In this document: piece after piece, positions 7,262 to 15,884 of the stretch
How the letters are laid out: each line of letters begins with the position of its first letter
Position numbering within the stretch: the first letter of the stretch is position 1
Assembly (NCBI GenBank): GCA_030068525.1
Contig: JASJOS010000011.1
Coordinates: 281,987 to 345,986 of the forward strand
Origin: Xanthocytophaga flava
GTDB lineage: Bacteria > Bacteroidota > Bacteroidia > Cytophagales > 172606-1
Direction of reading: 5' to 3'
DNA: 64,000 bases
Made by a program: the position numbers and the translations under genes
The notes under the pieces: model-generated
Databases searched by the model: none
Seen by the model: the letters and a program-made list of their open reading frames with translations, nothing else
What the model was told of the DNA's origin: nothing

Positions 7262-8170
7262 ATGCAAAAAGCAGTAGAATTTAAAAACAGAAACTGGCAG
7301 GTTGCTGCCATTCTTCATTTACCAGAACAGTTCAATGAAAAGAGCACCTATCCGGCCATTGTATGTGTGCATCCCGGAAGCAGTGTGAAAGAACAAACAG
7401 CAGGACTCTATGCCGAAAAGCTGGCAGCAGCCGGATTTGTGGCGCTAGCCTTTGATGCCTCTTTTCAGGGCGAGAGTGGTGGAGAGCCTCGTTACCTTGA
7501 AGACCCTGCTACCCGTGTGGAAGACATCCGGTGTGCAGTAGATTATCTGACTACGTTGACTTTTATCGATGAGAATCGTATTGGAGTGCTGGGCATCTGT
7601 GCAGGTGGTGGCTATGCTGCCAATGCCGCCTTGACCGAGAAGCGCATTAAGGCTGTAGGTACGGTGGTAGCCTCAAATTTTTCCAGAGCGTATGGAGAGC
7701 TTAATGCACTGCAGATTCTGGAAGCTGTAGGCAAGCAACGCACAGCCGAAGCCAGAGGTGCCGACGCATTAATTGTTCCTTGGACTCCTGCCTCTCTGGA
7801 AGAAGCCGAAAAGAATGGGCCTGTAGAACATGATATGGCAGAGGCAATAGACTACTACAGAACACCCAGAGGCGAACACCCCAGATCCAGCAACAAGCTC
7901 CTCTTTATAAGTATGGGTGCCGCAATAGCGTTTGACGCCTTCCACCTGGCCGAAAAGTTGCTCACCCAACCGCTATATGTGATAGTAGGAGACAGGGTTG
8001 GTGCATTTGGTTCCTACAGAGATGGCTTCGAACTCTACAACAAAGCCGTGTCTACAAACAAAAGTATCCATGTAGTAAAAGGAGCAGGGCATTATGATTT
8101 ATACGACCAACCCGAAGCAACCACCGAAGCCCTAAGCAAACTGGTACCCTTTTTTAAGACGTATCTGTAA
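7262..8170 (+). CDS. Alpha/beta hydrolase, dienelactone-hydrolase/YcjY-like
   Basis: A 302-residue cytoplasmic hydrolase. The nucleophile elbow is GICAGG (residues 111-116), with Cys113 as candidate nucleophile as in dienelactone hydrolases. The oxyanion strand VCVHPGSS lies at about 34-41, the region FDASFQGESGG at 64-74, and the catalytic His in GAGHYDLY at about 277. The substrate is unknown. An in-frame TTG lies 9 codons upstream, but the ATG at 7262 gives the family-typical start. An R1 element begins 12 bp after the stop, and an AraC regulator follows on the same strand. Relatives are often found near AraC-type regulators, so they may be linked. Confidence 0.85.
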   Translation: MQKAVEFKNRNWQVAAILHLPEQFNEKSTYPAIVCVHPGSSVKEQTAGLYAEKLAAAGFVALAFDASFQGESGGEPRYLEDPATRVEDIRCAVDYLTTLTFIDENRIGVLGICAGGGYAANAALTEKRIKAVGTVVASNFSRAYGELNALQILEAVGKQRTAEARGADALIVPWTPASLEEAEKNGPVEHDMAEAIDYYRTPRGEHPRSSNKLLFISMGAAIAFDAFHLAEKLLTQPLYVIVGDRVGAFGSYRDGFELYNKAVSTNKSIHVVKGAGHYDLYDQPEATTEALSKLVPFFKTYL

Positions 8171-8181
8171 GCAAAACACTC

Positions 8182-8325
8182 TCCCTGTCCTCCTGAAAGG
8201 AACTTCCCGCCGTTGTCGGGACAGGCGTGGCAAATAGAGCCATGCTTGGTGTTGGAGCGAAAAAAATATACTCCAGTTGGAAAGGCCGCCGGTCTTGCCA
8301 CGAGTTCCTTTCAGGAGGACAGGGA
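8182..8325 (-). repeat. R1 element copy B with perfect 23-bp terminal inverted repeats
   Basis: The first 23 bp (8182-8204) and the last 23 bp (8303-8325) are exact reverse complements containing CTGTCCTCCTGAAAGGAACT. The interior carries, in inverse orientation to copy A, GTGGCAAATAGAGCCATG and GGCCGCCGGTCTTGCCAC, plus a small CCCG..CGGG hairpin at 8206-8220. It begins 12 bp after the stop of the hydrolase gene and could form a long hairpin in its 3' UTR. No transposase is encoded. This copy defines the element's ends best. Confidence 0.85.
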
Positions 8326-8473
8326 TGGAGGGAGGACAAAGGGATACAAGTAGGATGAGAGTCCCAAGGGAGATTATTTTCGAAATGTTTTTTCTTTATT
8401 CTCAAGTCCTGTTTTTGCAAAATATATAGGCCAAGATAAGACACATGTCTTTTCTGAAAATGAAGGAAATAAG

Positions 8474-8715
8474 CTACAAAGAGAGCCAAGATGACTTCAA
8501 TCGTGTATGGTCGTATAGGTGCGTTGGCATTCTTTTCTCCGCGAGGTTGGCCTTTGGCCTGTGGGTGGAAGGATCGGAGAAAAGTGCCCTTTTTTGCTTC
8601 GTTTTTTGGGCAAGCAAAAAATGAAGGAGCCACAGGAAGAGTGAAGAAAGGGACTTTAAACAAACTCAGGAAGAGAGTTATCTAAAAAAGTTATCCAGCG
8701 TCTATAATCTCAGGT
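8474..8715 (+). repeat. R2 structured repeat, copy 1
   Basis: The copy begins with TACAAAGAGAG and ACTTCAATCGTG. A 9-bp stem follows, TTTTCTCCG (8533-8541) with CGGAGAAAA (8575-8583), enclosing GGCC-TTT-GGCC. A second stem is TTTTTTGCTT (8590-8599) with AAGCAAAAAA (8612-8621). A purine-rich tail containing GGGACTTTAAACAAACT leads to ATCCAGCGTC (8693-8702), the left arm of the terminal hairpin seen in other copies; its right arm is missing here. It lies between the hydrolase and the AraC gene, about 150 bp after an R1 copy. Frames crossing it are not credible genes. Confidence 0.75.
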
Positions 8716-8737
8716 TCACTAGTGTAAATTACATCTC

Positions 8738-9649
8738 ATGAAAACCATCAACTCCATATCTCACTTTCATCGTTTGCTATCCCTACCCGAACCCTTGCAT
8801 CCATTAATCAGTGTGATTCATGTAGAGGATATCCGACTAACAGAAGAATTTTCTTCCGAGAACTTTCTTTTCAACTTTTATAGCGTGTCGCTAAAAAGAG
8901 ACGTACAGGCGAAAATAAAATACGGGCACCAATATTTTGATTTTGATAAGGGAGTCATGAGCTTTATTGCTCCCAAACAAATCCAGTCCGTTGAAGTGAT
9001 GGATCTGGCTTTGGAAAGCCAGCAATCAGGCAAAGGTTATGCCCTACTGTTTCACCCCGACTTTCTTTACGGCCATCCACTTGCCACCACTATCAAACAG
9101 TATGGCTTCTTTTCCTATACAGTCAATGAAGCATTGCACCTTTCAGAAAAGGAGGAAACAGACGTGGTAGATATCTTTCAACGAATGGAACGGGAGTGCC
9201 AGCATATTGATCGCCATACCCAGGATATTTTGATTGCACAGCTGGATTTATTGCTGAAATACAGCAACCGTTTTTACGAAAGGCAATTCCTGGTTCGGAA
9301 GTCCGTAAACAACCACTTGCTTACCAGAATGGAAACCTTGCTCCAGGACTACTTTGACAGCGAAGAAACATTAAAAAACGGACTTCCTACGGTTGACTAT
9401 CTGGCAGGTGAATTAAACGTCTCCCCACATTACCTGAGCGACATGTTGCGTACATTAACCGGACAAAGTGCCCAGCAGCATATTCACGAAAAGCTGATTG
9501 AGAAAGCCAAGCAATACCTGGCAACGAGTAATTTAACTGTGGCTGAAATTGCGTATGAGTTAGGCTTCGGTCACCCTCAATCGTTCAATAAGTTATTCAA
9601 GAAAAAAACAAACATGTCCCCACTGGAATTCCGTCAGGGCTTTAACTGA
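8738..9649 (+). CDS. AraC-family transcriptional regulator
   Basis: A 303-residue regulator with an N-terminal cupin-like sensing domain (about residues 25-160) and a C-terminal AraC-type double HTH (about 205-300). The second HTH reads LTVAEIAYELGFGHPQSFNKLFKKKTNM and ends in SPLEFRQ, matching the AraC signature. It probably acts as a ligand-responsive activator, but the ligand cannot be told from sequence. It lies 88 nt after R2 copy 1 begins to degrade, on the same strand as the hydrolase, which is a plausible target. Confidence 0.9.
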   Translation: MKTINSISHFHRLLSLPEPLHPLISVIHVEDIRLTEEFSSENFLFNFYSVSLKRDVQAKIKYGHQYFDFDKGVMSFIAPKQIQSVEVMDLALESQQSGKGYALLFHPDFLYGHPLATTIKQYGFFSYTVNEALHLSEKEETDVVDIFQRMERECQHIDRHTQDILIAQLDLLLKYSNRFYERQFLVRKSVNNHLLTRMETLLQDYFDSEETLKNGLPTVDYLAGELNVSPHYLSDMLRTLTGQSAQQHIHEKLIEKAKQYLATSNLTVAEIAYELGFGHPQSFNKLFKKKTNMSPLEFRQGFN

Positions 9650-9771
9650 TGCGATAAGCTCCAACTCTCACAATCACAAAGAGAATATGCCTATTACTTT
9701 GTGATATGGATTCGTTAATAAGTCATCTAATGTTCAACAAATGTTTTGTTTGATAGCAGATTAGAAAGGTA

Positions 9772-10245
9772 TTACTTAGTAGTAGCTGGAGGTAATTCTC
9801 GGTCCGTTAACTCGACATCAAATGGATTCATTCCTTTACTATTCTGATATATCAAACTTCGAGTAATCATAGTATTGAATATGATACTTTCTACTTGTCT
9901 GGGAGAAACACAAAAAACAGTATCTCGTTTGTCTCGCATTGTATACAATACAATTTTAACTTTGATGAGACTATCGTCACTACAATATCTTCCAGTAGCC
10001 AGGTATCGATGTTCAGTACTGGAAAAAGGTAATAAACGGGAAATAGTATCAGCCTCAAAAGTCTGATCAATGAGTAAAGACTCATTCACATATGCCTGTA
10101 CATAATTGCCCTCTGCTGCTGAATATAAATTAATATCAACTGCATACCCCTGATATCGAGCCCTGATTAGAAAACCAACGTATGCAATAACAATAATTAC
10201 AACAATGCCTATAATTAACTTTTTCTTTGCTAAAATCATAAACAC
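9772..10245 (-). CDS. Small membrane-anchored protein, paralogue of 10398-10853
   Basis: A 157-residue protein with one N-terminal hydrophobic helix (KKKLIIGIVVIIVIAYVGFL) and an exported soluble domain. The domain shares a pattern with the next minus-strand gene: VNE.LLI..FE.DTI, then RYC..DSLIK, then DTVF and NPF.V. The two are tandem paralogues that have diverged considerably, with 152 bp between them. A role in the envelope is likely; there is no known family. They sit next to an Imm26-like gene, so an immunity-type role is conceivable but unsupported. Confidence 0.6.
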   Translation of the reverse strand: MFMILAKKKLIIGIVVIIVIAYVGFLIRARYQGYAVDINLYSAAEGNYVQAYVNESLLIDQTFEADTISRLLPFSSTEHRYLATGRYCSDDSLIKVKIVLYTMRDKRDTVFCVSPRQVESIIFNTMITRSLIYQNSKGMNPFDVELTDRELPPATTK

Positions 10246-10397
10246 ATTCGTAGTAAAGTATAGCGTCAGTAAATTACTATTTCAAAATGATTTTATAGAA
10301 GGATTTCTATTAGTGGGAGCACCAAAGAATTAATGACTATTCTATGCAAAGACCACAATATATCGCTATAATAACTTACACGAAAACTTTCTCTGTT

Positions 10398-10853
10398 TCA
10401 TTCAGGATTAAGATAGTCCATAATTTTTCTACCATACGAATCAACCGTAAATGGATTTGTACCCTCATAAGGCATCCCTCTTACAGCTGAGATAATTACA
10501 ATTTTGATGGAATCAGGACGATAATAAAAGACTGTATCAAACTTGGAATTCCAGTTAAGTCTTATTTTAATCAAACTGTCTGTAGTACAATACCGTTCTG
10601 ACGCTATAAATATGTACTTCCTATGATGCGTTTGCGCAATAGTATCTGTTTCAAACTCTTTTTTAATCAATAGCTCTTCATTAACAAAAACCTGAATGGT
10701 ATCTCCTTTCATTCCTCCATACAGATCAAACTCCATCTTTTTTCCTGGACATCTGTTCGTATAAAACCAATAGATTCCAAATCCTGTCAAACATAGAAAA
10801 GCAGTAAGTCCAAACTTTTTTAGTAAAGAATGCATAGATTCATCTTTAGGCAA
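10398..10853 (-). CDS. Small membrane-anchored protein, paralogue of 9772-10245
   Basis: A 151-residue protein with an N-terminal membrane helix (FGLTAFLCLTGFGIYWFYT) followed by a soluble domain. The domain shares VNEELLI, RYC.TDSLIK and NPF.V with the neighbouring paralogue. Two in-frame ATGs (residues 1 and 7) are possible; I keep the longer. The Cys in RYC is shared by both copies and could form a disulfide with another Cys. It is an orphan; the duplication suggests an accessory function under diversification. Confidence 0.6.
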   Translation of the reverse strand: MPKDESMHSLLKKFGLTAFLCLTGFGIYWFYTNRCPGKKMEFDLYGGMKGDTIQVFVNEELLIKKEFETDTIAQTHHRKYIFIASERYCTTDSLIKIRLNWNSKFDTVFYYRPDSIKIVIISAVRGMPYEGTNPFTVDSYGRKIMDYLNPE

Positions 10854-10938
10854 TGTCTACACATGAAGCAATTGTGCAGAAAGGCATGCTTCATGGAAAA
10901 CAGGGAATTAGCAAGAGTATGAAGATATAGGTTGATTC

Positions 10939-11463
10939 TTAGGAATTATCCTCGAATAATCTTATTAATCGGTTTTCTACAAACCCTGATCCTCCTAGTC
11001 CATCTTCATGATAAAGGGATAAATTAGTTCCCTCAGATACTTCTTCGCTTTTTACTTCCTCTAAATCCTGATTATAATATACAAACTGAGGCGGAGACAG
11101 GTTTAGTCTTCTTAAAAAAATAGGTATAGGCCATTCTTTTATCTCAAATGGATCAAGCTTGCCTATAATGGGCCATGAGCCATCGTCAAATCCCTGTATT
11201 CCAAACTTCTTCACCAGGATTACATTCTCCTTGCGGATAATCTTTCTATCTATAGCAGGAACTTTCTTATACAGTTTCTTAAAAAAACAGCCCAGTGGTA
11301 CTCTAAGGCGAGGATGTATATGGGTAATCAGTCCCAGGCAATATCCCTTTTCTTCTAAGGGTACACAAAACACATCTCCTATAGAATATCTGCGTTTTTT
11401 TAATAGGCTAATCTTTGTCATAAGGGGAATATTGTCAAACTGTTTCTTGTTTCTGGAATCCAT
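10939..11463 (-). CDS. Immunity protein 26 (Imm26)-like protein
   Basis: A 174-residue cytoplasmic protein. The segment RYSIGDVFCVPLEEKGYCLGLITH (about residues 25-48) matches the hallmark opening of the Imm26 family, whose members are predicted antitoxins of polymorphic toxin systems. The rest, with PIIGKLDPFEIKEWPIP, is consistent with that fold. No toxin is seen in the neighbourhood, so it may be an orphan immunity gene or have another role. Assignment rests on motif recall. The start codon is uncertain because a second Met lies at residue 15. Confidence 0.6.
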   Translation of the reverse strand: MDSRNKKQFDNIPLMTKISLLKKRRYSIGDVFCVPLEEKGYCLGLITHIHPRLRVPLGCFFKKLYKKVPAIDRKIIRKENVILVKKFGIQGFDDGSWPIIGKLDPFEIKEWPIPIFLRRLNLSPPQFVYYNQDLEEVKSEEVSEGTNLSLYHEDGLGGSGFVENRLIRLFEDNS

Positions 11464-11630
11464 GAGCCTTAGAAATGCGTTCGTTACTTTTGTTCTATAA
11501 TCTGATTCCGATTGAAAGATACATATAAACTGACTATATTATTTTGGAAATAAAGACCAGAACTCTTATCTCTGTCCCTAAGTATGTCTCTATACAAAGA
11601 TTATAACGAAAAAATGGGTGTTTGTCTTAA

Positions 11631-12665
11631 TTATTGAAATAGGTTTGTGAAGTTTGCTCCAAGAAAAACGCCTAATACAAAGTTGTTTTTGTCAGTATTA
11701 AATGCAAATCCTTTATCACTTACATAGCCTGTAAATATTCCTCCATTGAAGTTAGCCCGTTCTTTGTCTGAAGTCAGGAAGTAAACCGGAAACTCAAATG
11801 AAAAAAGTTCCTGGTTAAGATCCAGATTGATATTGGGATTTATTCGCAACAATTTTCCGTGGTATCCACTTGAAAGATATTCGATCCGTACTCTATTGCT
11901 TGTTTGTCGTGTAGGAGCAGACGAACTCAGGTTTTTTTCAACAAGGACACCTGTACTATTTACCGGCACATAATACTTGATAGGATCGTCTGTCTGATAC
12001 CCTGCCGTATGCGTAAATGACAATGCAAAAATGCCTATACTGGTTAATGCCCCTACAGTAGCTGTGAGTTTTACAGCCGCTTTAGAGTCTGTTTGGGACA
12101 GAAACGATGTTGTGTCTGTAATATATTCAAAATCCTGTTGTTCAACTCCGAATTTAAGCCCTCCATACCAGGCAACTCCCCACTGTATCTTAGCCTTTCG
12201 GTCAAATATCCGTTGTTCTTCAGGTGTCAGATCATCGTACTTAAAATCAGCCATATCCTTCCCAACGGCTTTGATCGCCTCATTGTATTTTTTGGCATCA
12301 TAGGCAAAGCCAGTGCCCCACCATATTTTTTGAGTTCCGATAGTGAAAGAGCTATTATTGGACAAACCCGCAATTGTCAGGGGCTTTACCCGCTGTGTTT
12401 TACTGGCAACAGGGGTTGAAATACTGGTATTGAGATTCCATGAGCTTTTTATCCTGTAGTTGATATTGCCTTCTGCAATCAATCCGTCATTCGTAGCACT
12501 TAGTTTTGTGAAACTATTATACGACTGAAACCCTGAAGCTGGGGACGACTGAAGCGTCAGTGAAGGTTGAGTGGTTTTTACGCTGTCAGTTGTTTTATCA
12601 GAAAGTTGACAGTAAGAACTGAGCACCTTACCAAAAAGTAAAAGAGTAAAGATGATTTTTTGCAT
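11631..12665 (-). CDS. Exported outer-membrane protein of the 3-gene envelope cassette
   Basis: A 344-residue protein with a signal peptide (first ~19 residues, ending ..SSYCQ) and a strand-rich mature part ending in an aromatic residue-containing tail (FTNLFQ), as in outer-membrane barrels. SATNDGLIAEGNINYR near residues 54-70 parallels a phrase in the protein at 1423-2334. A helical insertion (about 125-165, KYNEAIKAVGKDMADFKYDDL) is not present in that relative. It starts 11 bp after the small beta protein gene, in one operon with it and with the multi-TM protein. The role is unknown; a channel or anchor for the partner proteins is one possibility. Confidence 0.75.
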   Translation of the reverse strand: MQKIIFTLLLFGKVLSSYCQLSDKTTDSVKTTQPSLTLQSSPASGFQSYNSFTKLSATNDGLIAEGNINYRIKSSWNLNTSISTPVASKTQRVKPLTIAGLSNNSSFTIGTQKIWWGTGFAYDAKKYNEAIKAVGKDMADFKYDDLTPEEQRIFDRKAKIQWGVAWYGGLKFGVEQQDFEYITDTTSFLSQTDSKAAVKLTATVGALTSIGIFALSFTHTAGYQTDDPIKYYVPVNSTGVLVEKNLSSSAPTRQTSNRVRIEYLSSGYHGKLLRINPNINLDLNQELFSFEFPVYFLTSDKERANFNGGIFTGYVSDKGFAFNTDKNNFVLGVFLGANFTNLFQ

Positions 12666-12676
12666 GAGCGCTGGAC

Positions 12677-12937
12677 TTAAATAGTAATACCGTGTTGGCC
12701 TGTAGTATGATTTAATTTTAAGTTACCCTTCACTGCCCATAATTCAGCAGGCGGATCGACAATGGCAACACTATAGTTGTCGCCTGGTAAGCCTTGCACA
12801 AAATAGGTGAGAAAGTGAATTCCGTTGTCCAGTTCGATAGTTGCTGTACCGGAACCATGAAGTACTTTGTCTCCATTGATATATACTTTCACCCAACCAG
12901 AATCTGAGAATGCGGAAATAGTAATGGGAGTTGCCAT
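12677..12937 (-). CDS. Small beta-sandwich-like protein of the envelope cassette
   Basis: An 86-residue protein lacking a signal peptide. It is strand-rich: SGWVKVYINGDKVLHGSG, then a hydrophobic strand, GLPGDNYSVAIVDPP and GNLKLNHTTG. It looks like a distant relative of the 104-residue protein at 2312-2626, and both lie directly before an exported barrel-like gene. It is 45 bp after the multi-TM protein gene and 11 bp before the barrel gene. No family is recognised; a carbohydrate- or protein-binding beta domain is a guess. Confidence 0.65.
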   Translation of the reverse strand: MATPITISAFSDSGWVKVYINGDKVLHGSGTATIELDNGIHFLTYFVQGLPGDNYSVAIVDPPAELWAVKGNLKLNHTTGQHGITI

Positions 12938-12982
12938 ATTTCTGAATCAAAAAAGTGAATAGTAGTTTGACAAAACTGCGTT

Positions 12983-14020
12983 TTATGATTGGTTCTGCTG
13001 TTGCTGCTGTGAAGTAGGAGCAGGACTTACTTTATCTTTATTTTCATTGACCTTAAGTGCTGCATACGTACTGGCACTGATACCCATCAACGTAAGTATA
13101 GTGTCACTGAAAACAGGCATTTCCAGGTCTTTATATACTTGTACCCAGAAGATAAAACCCAGGATCAGGGTAAACAACAGGTTTTGAAAACGATGGATGC
13201 TGATTCCGCTTTCATCTGCGAGCAGATCTTCTATCAATCCCGCACTTCTTTTGTGTTGCAGCGCATGAGTTGAATCTTGTCGTTCCTGGTTGTTGCTGAT
13301 GATCGTGCCAGACAGGGCAGTACCTGCGCTGATGCCAAGAAGTATGAGAGCTGTACTGTTCAGGGAGTTATAGTCATCTTTGATGATCCAGATGTAGATA
13401 TAGGAACTGACAATAAGAAAAGTCCAGAACGCCAGTTGAAAACGTGCCAGACTATAGGGAGGGTCAGAACTTTTATTAGGATGTTTGATCAGGCGGGTAT
13501 ATTTGCCCAATAGTATAAAACCTATCAGTAAAAGAATGATTACCCCCAAAGCCCCTCTCAGCCAGTAGGTATCATAGAACACAATGGTGAAATTATTTGG
13601 CTGAACTACGGGTAATGGATTTTCTCCCCGTACCCCTGCACTAATGGTAACTGTTCGCTTCGACTCTCCCCGTGTGTAAAAGAGATTCCATAGTGTTTCA
13701 GTCGTTGTCTTCTCGTTTAGATTAAATATCAGATCCTGACGATTTTTGACATTGGGACGTGCTTCACAACTATCGATAGGAATATTGTTGATGAACAAAA
13801 TAATGTGTTCATTTTTTTGCAATAACTCTGATGTACCTTTGGTTTTAACTAAAATCTTTTGATTCAGATAGGCTTGTTTGATAGTCAGCTCAGGCCACCG
13901 CCCAACATTGATTACAGAATCCGGCACTGGTTTCTCCTTAGGTGACTGGGAAGTTGTATCGGTCTGTGCCTGAACCGTAGTGATACATACTGCAATCAGA
14001 GAATAGATAGCATTTTTCAT
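12983..14020 (-). CDS. Multi-pass membrane protein with exported N-terminal beta domain
   Basis: A 345-residue protein. A signal peptide (..TTVQAQ) is followed by an exported, Ig-like beta region to about residue 145 and then four hydrophobic helices. These are near 153-172 (LGVIILLLIGFILLG), 195-212 (RFQLAFWTFLIVSSYIYIW), 220-238 (ALILLGISAGTALSGT) and 280-325. The phrases PYSLARFQLAFW and LLGISAGTALSG belong, as far as I recall, to an uncharacterised membrane family spread across bacteria. The C-terminus is Q-rich. It is first in a minus-strand cassette with the small beta protein and the outer-membrane protein, suggesting an envelope-spanning assembly. Confidence 0.7.
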   Translation of the reverse strand: MKNAIYSLIAVCITTVQAQTDTTSQSPKEKPVPDSVINVGRWPELTIKQAYLNQKILVKTKGTSELLQKNEHIILFINNIPIDSCEARPNVKNRQDLIFNLNEKTTTETLWNLFYTRGESKRTVTISAGVRGENPLPVVQPNNFTIVFYDTYWLRGALGVIILLLIGFILLGKYTRLIKHPNKSSDPPYSLARFQLAFWTFLIVSSYIYIWIIKDDYNSLNSTALILLGISAGTALSGTIISNNQERQDSTHALQHKRSAGLIEDLLADESGISIHRFQNLLFTLILGFIFWVQVYKDLEMPVFSDTILTLMGISASTYAALKVNENKDKVSPAPTSQQQQQNQS

Positions 14021-14296
14021 AAGGATGACAATAGAAATTCAGATGATGCCTTTCTAAACAGTTCAGGATGTATACTATACACAGTAGTAGGAACTTTATA
14101 GTACGTATACAGAAAAAATGCCATTTATAGTGGTGCAAATGGCGCTTTGGTATATAAATATAACTTAATTAAGGGAAAATACCTGACAGTTTTTTGAAAT
14201 TATTTCTTCATAACTATCAGGTTAAGAATGGAGTAGTGGTTAAACTTATCGACATAACCATCTAGTAACAGGAGATTGTCTCGCTGTAAAATAATT

Positions 14297-14824
14297 CTAT
14301 TTTTTAGCCTTTGTTACAGCTTCGTGGCTAGTATATATTTCTAATCCCAACAGCAATTCACTCCACTTTTCTTTTCCTTTTTTATTGAGTTGCCCCCTTG
14401 CAGCCCGATTTTCTGGCTTAAAGAAAACTTCATGGCATGTTGGACTTATTTCAATAACTGCAACAATTGAATTATTAGCATTATAAAATAGCAGACCTCC
14501 TATGATAAATACCGTTGAGCAATCTCCTATATAGTAATTTTTGGTGTTATTTACAACGCTGAGCAGTTTATCTATTGTACTTCTATCTTCTATGGTTTTA
14601 AAAAAAGCAAAGTACTTGGATATTTCCTGTTTCTCAATAGATGCAAGCTCTCCAGGTTGCAGAGGGCTATACATTTCTTTCCTTATTTCTTCATATCGGA
14701 GAGTATCGATCAAATAGACCTTTACATAACTAAAGTCTTGGTATGGGAATTTCCGTTTTTCTTGTCCGCTCACTGTATATACAATCAGGAAGCAACATAA
14801 GGCGGAAGTAATAATTTTTAACAT
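14297..14824 (-). CDS. Exported hypothetical protein
   Basis: A 175-residue protein with an N-terminal signal peptide (ITSALCCFLIVYTVSGQ) and an alpha/beta mature domain of no recognised family. Two cysteines (in GDCSTV and PTCHEV) could pair in the periplasm. Its start overlaps the longest possible 5' extension of the divergent Rpn-like gene, but the true start of that gene is at 14943. The shared ~118 bp therefore probably holds both promoters. The 275 bp downstream contain no gene. Confidence 0.6.
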   Translation of the reverse strand: MLKIITSALCCFLIVYTVSGQEKRKFPYQDFSYVKVYLIDTLRYEEIRKEMYSPLQPGELASIEKQEISKYFAFFKTIEDRSTIDKLLSVVNNTKNYYIGDCSTVFIIGGLLFYNANNSIVAVIEISPTCHEVFFKPENRAARGQLNKKGKEKWSELLLGLEIYTSHEAVTKAKK

Positions 14825-14942
14825 GACCGGATGGATATTTTATGCAATTTACTTCCTTTTTATAAGCTTCCTTTTTGCCTGCTTTACATATTTTTATTGT
14901 TCATTAGTTACTTTCGCACTCTGTTTATTTTTCTATCCATAT

Positions 14943-15770
14943 ATGAGCAACAAAAAAGAAGGGAATCAATATGATAAAATATTTAAAGAAAACCTGGAGT
15001 CAGTTACTCTGGCCCTGATTGAAAAGGTACTTCAGATCCAAGTAGCTTCCTATGAAAAAATGCCTCAGGAACTACAACGGACTTTGGAGCGCAAACCAGA
15101 CCAGTTGCTGAAAATAACCGACAAACAAGGACATACATTTTTGCTGCAACTTGAATTCCAACTCGCTGATGAGGAGAAGATGGTGGATCGCATGCATGAG
15201 TACAGAGGTATTCTTAGACGAAAGTATGGATTGGTAGTCCGACAGTATGTATTGTTTCTATCGGATGAGGAACCTGCTATGTCTACTCAGATTGAGGAAG
15301 AAAATCTTACGTTTTCATTCTATCTGATTCAGCTCTCACAAATTGACTATGAGTTATTTCTATCTTCCGACAAAGGTGATGAAGTGGTCTTTGCTGTATT
15401 GGCTAACTTTGGTACTACCACTCCTGAAACTGCGGCTAGTCTGATTGTACAACGATTAAACCAGACTTCAACCAGTAAAGTAGAGCGAGATAGACACTTG
15501 CAACAATTACGTGTATTAGCTAACTTGCGTAAACTAACACCTTTTGTAGAAATCATGATAGAATCTATTTCTCAATACATCAAAGAAGAAGATGACTTTC
15601 TTTTTAAGAAAGGCCAACTAAAAGGAAAAGAAGAAGGCATTGAGCAAAAGACTCGTGAAACTATTTTGAAATTCCTGAAAGATGGAGTCTTAACTACTCA
15701 GCAGTTGGCTTCCTATTTTGATGTGACCGAAGAGTTTGTCGAAGACCTGCGTAAAAGTCTGAATCAATAG
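14943..15770 (+). CDS. Rpn-like PD-(D/E)XK nuclease/putative transposase, copy 1
   Basis: A 275-residue protein of the Rpn/PD-(D/E)XK putative-transposase group. The N-terminal YDKIFKENL...ALIEKVLQI and the core DQLLKI...TFLLQLEFQ (about residues 50-72) give the D...ExQ-type catalytic pattern. A helical region with RDRHLQQLRVLANLRKLTPFVEIM follows. The C-terminal tail has KGQLKGKEEGIEQ and a short HTH-like LTTQQLASYFDVTEEFVEDL. I chose the ATG at 14943 because conservation with the paralogue at 23293-24168 starts there (MS.KKEGNQYDKIF). About 206 bp of the 3' half are almost identical to that paralogue although the 5' halves differ. Family members promote recombination or act as nucleases; activity here is inferred. 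Confidence 0.8.
   Translation: MSNKKEGNQYDKIFKENLESVTLALIEKVLQIQVASYEKMPQELQRTLERKPDQLLKITDKQGHTFLLQLEFQLADEEKMVDRMHEYRGILRRKYGLVVRQYVLFLSDEEPAMSTQIEEENLTFSFYLIQLSQIDYELFLSSDKGDEVVFAVLANFGTTTPETAASLIVQRLNQTSTSKVERDRHLQQLRVLANLRKLTPFVEIMIESISQYIKEEDDFLFKKGQLKGKEEGIEQKTRETILKFLKDGVLTTQQLASYFDVTEEFVEDLRKSLNQ
15432..15637 (+). repeat. 206-bp segment 99.5% identical to 23782-23987
   Basis: Within two Rpn-like paralogues, bases 15432-15637 and 23782-23987 differ at one position (C at 15461 versus T). The sequence just before and just after the block differs at many positions, including synonymous ones. The sharp edges suggest a recent gene-conversion or recombination tract. Confidence 0.85.
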
Positions 15771-15791
15771 ATTATCCTTTATAAAAGAAAG

Positions 15792-15829
15792 ATAGCATAA
15801 GTCCGAATTTTATCTTTGGCTTATGCTAT
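15792..15829. terminator. Hairpin after Rpn copy 1
   Basis: ATAGCATAAG at 15792-15801 pairs with CTTATGCTAT at 15820-15829 over an 18-nt loop. It lies 22 bp after the Rpn stop and before the convergent gene that ends at 15885. There is no T-tract, so it may only partly terminate or may be a processing signal. Confidence 0.35.
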
Positions 15830-15884
15830 GCTCATTACAAAGGTAATATGCTTCTACTATCTGATATGGGTTGTTAAATACTTC

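Noticed and set aside
8092..8663. Minus-strand frames over the end of the hydrolase, R1-B and R2-1
   Set aside because: They are antisense to a clear gene and to repeats and have no start context or domain.
14823..14942. Longer N-terminus for Rpn copy 1
   Set aside because: The extra 40 residues are hydrophobic and not shared with the paralogue, whose similarity begins at MS.KKEGNQYDKIF.
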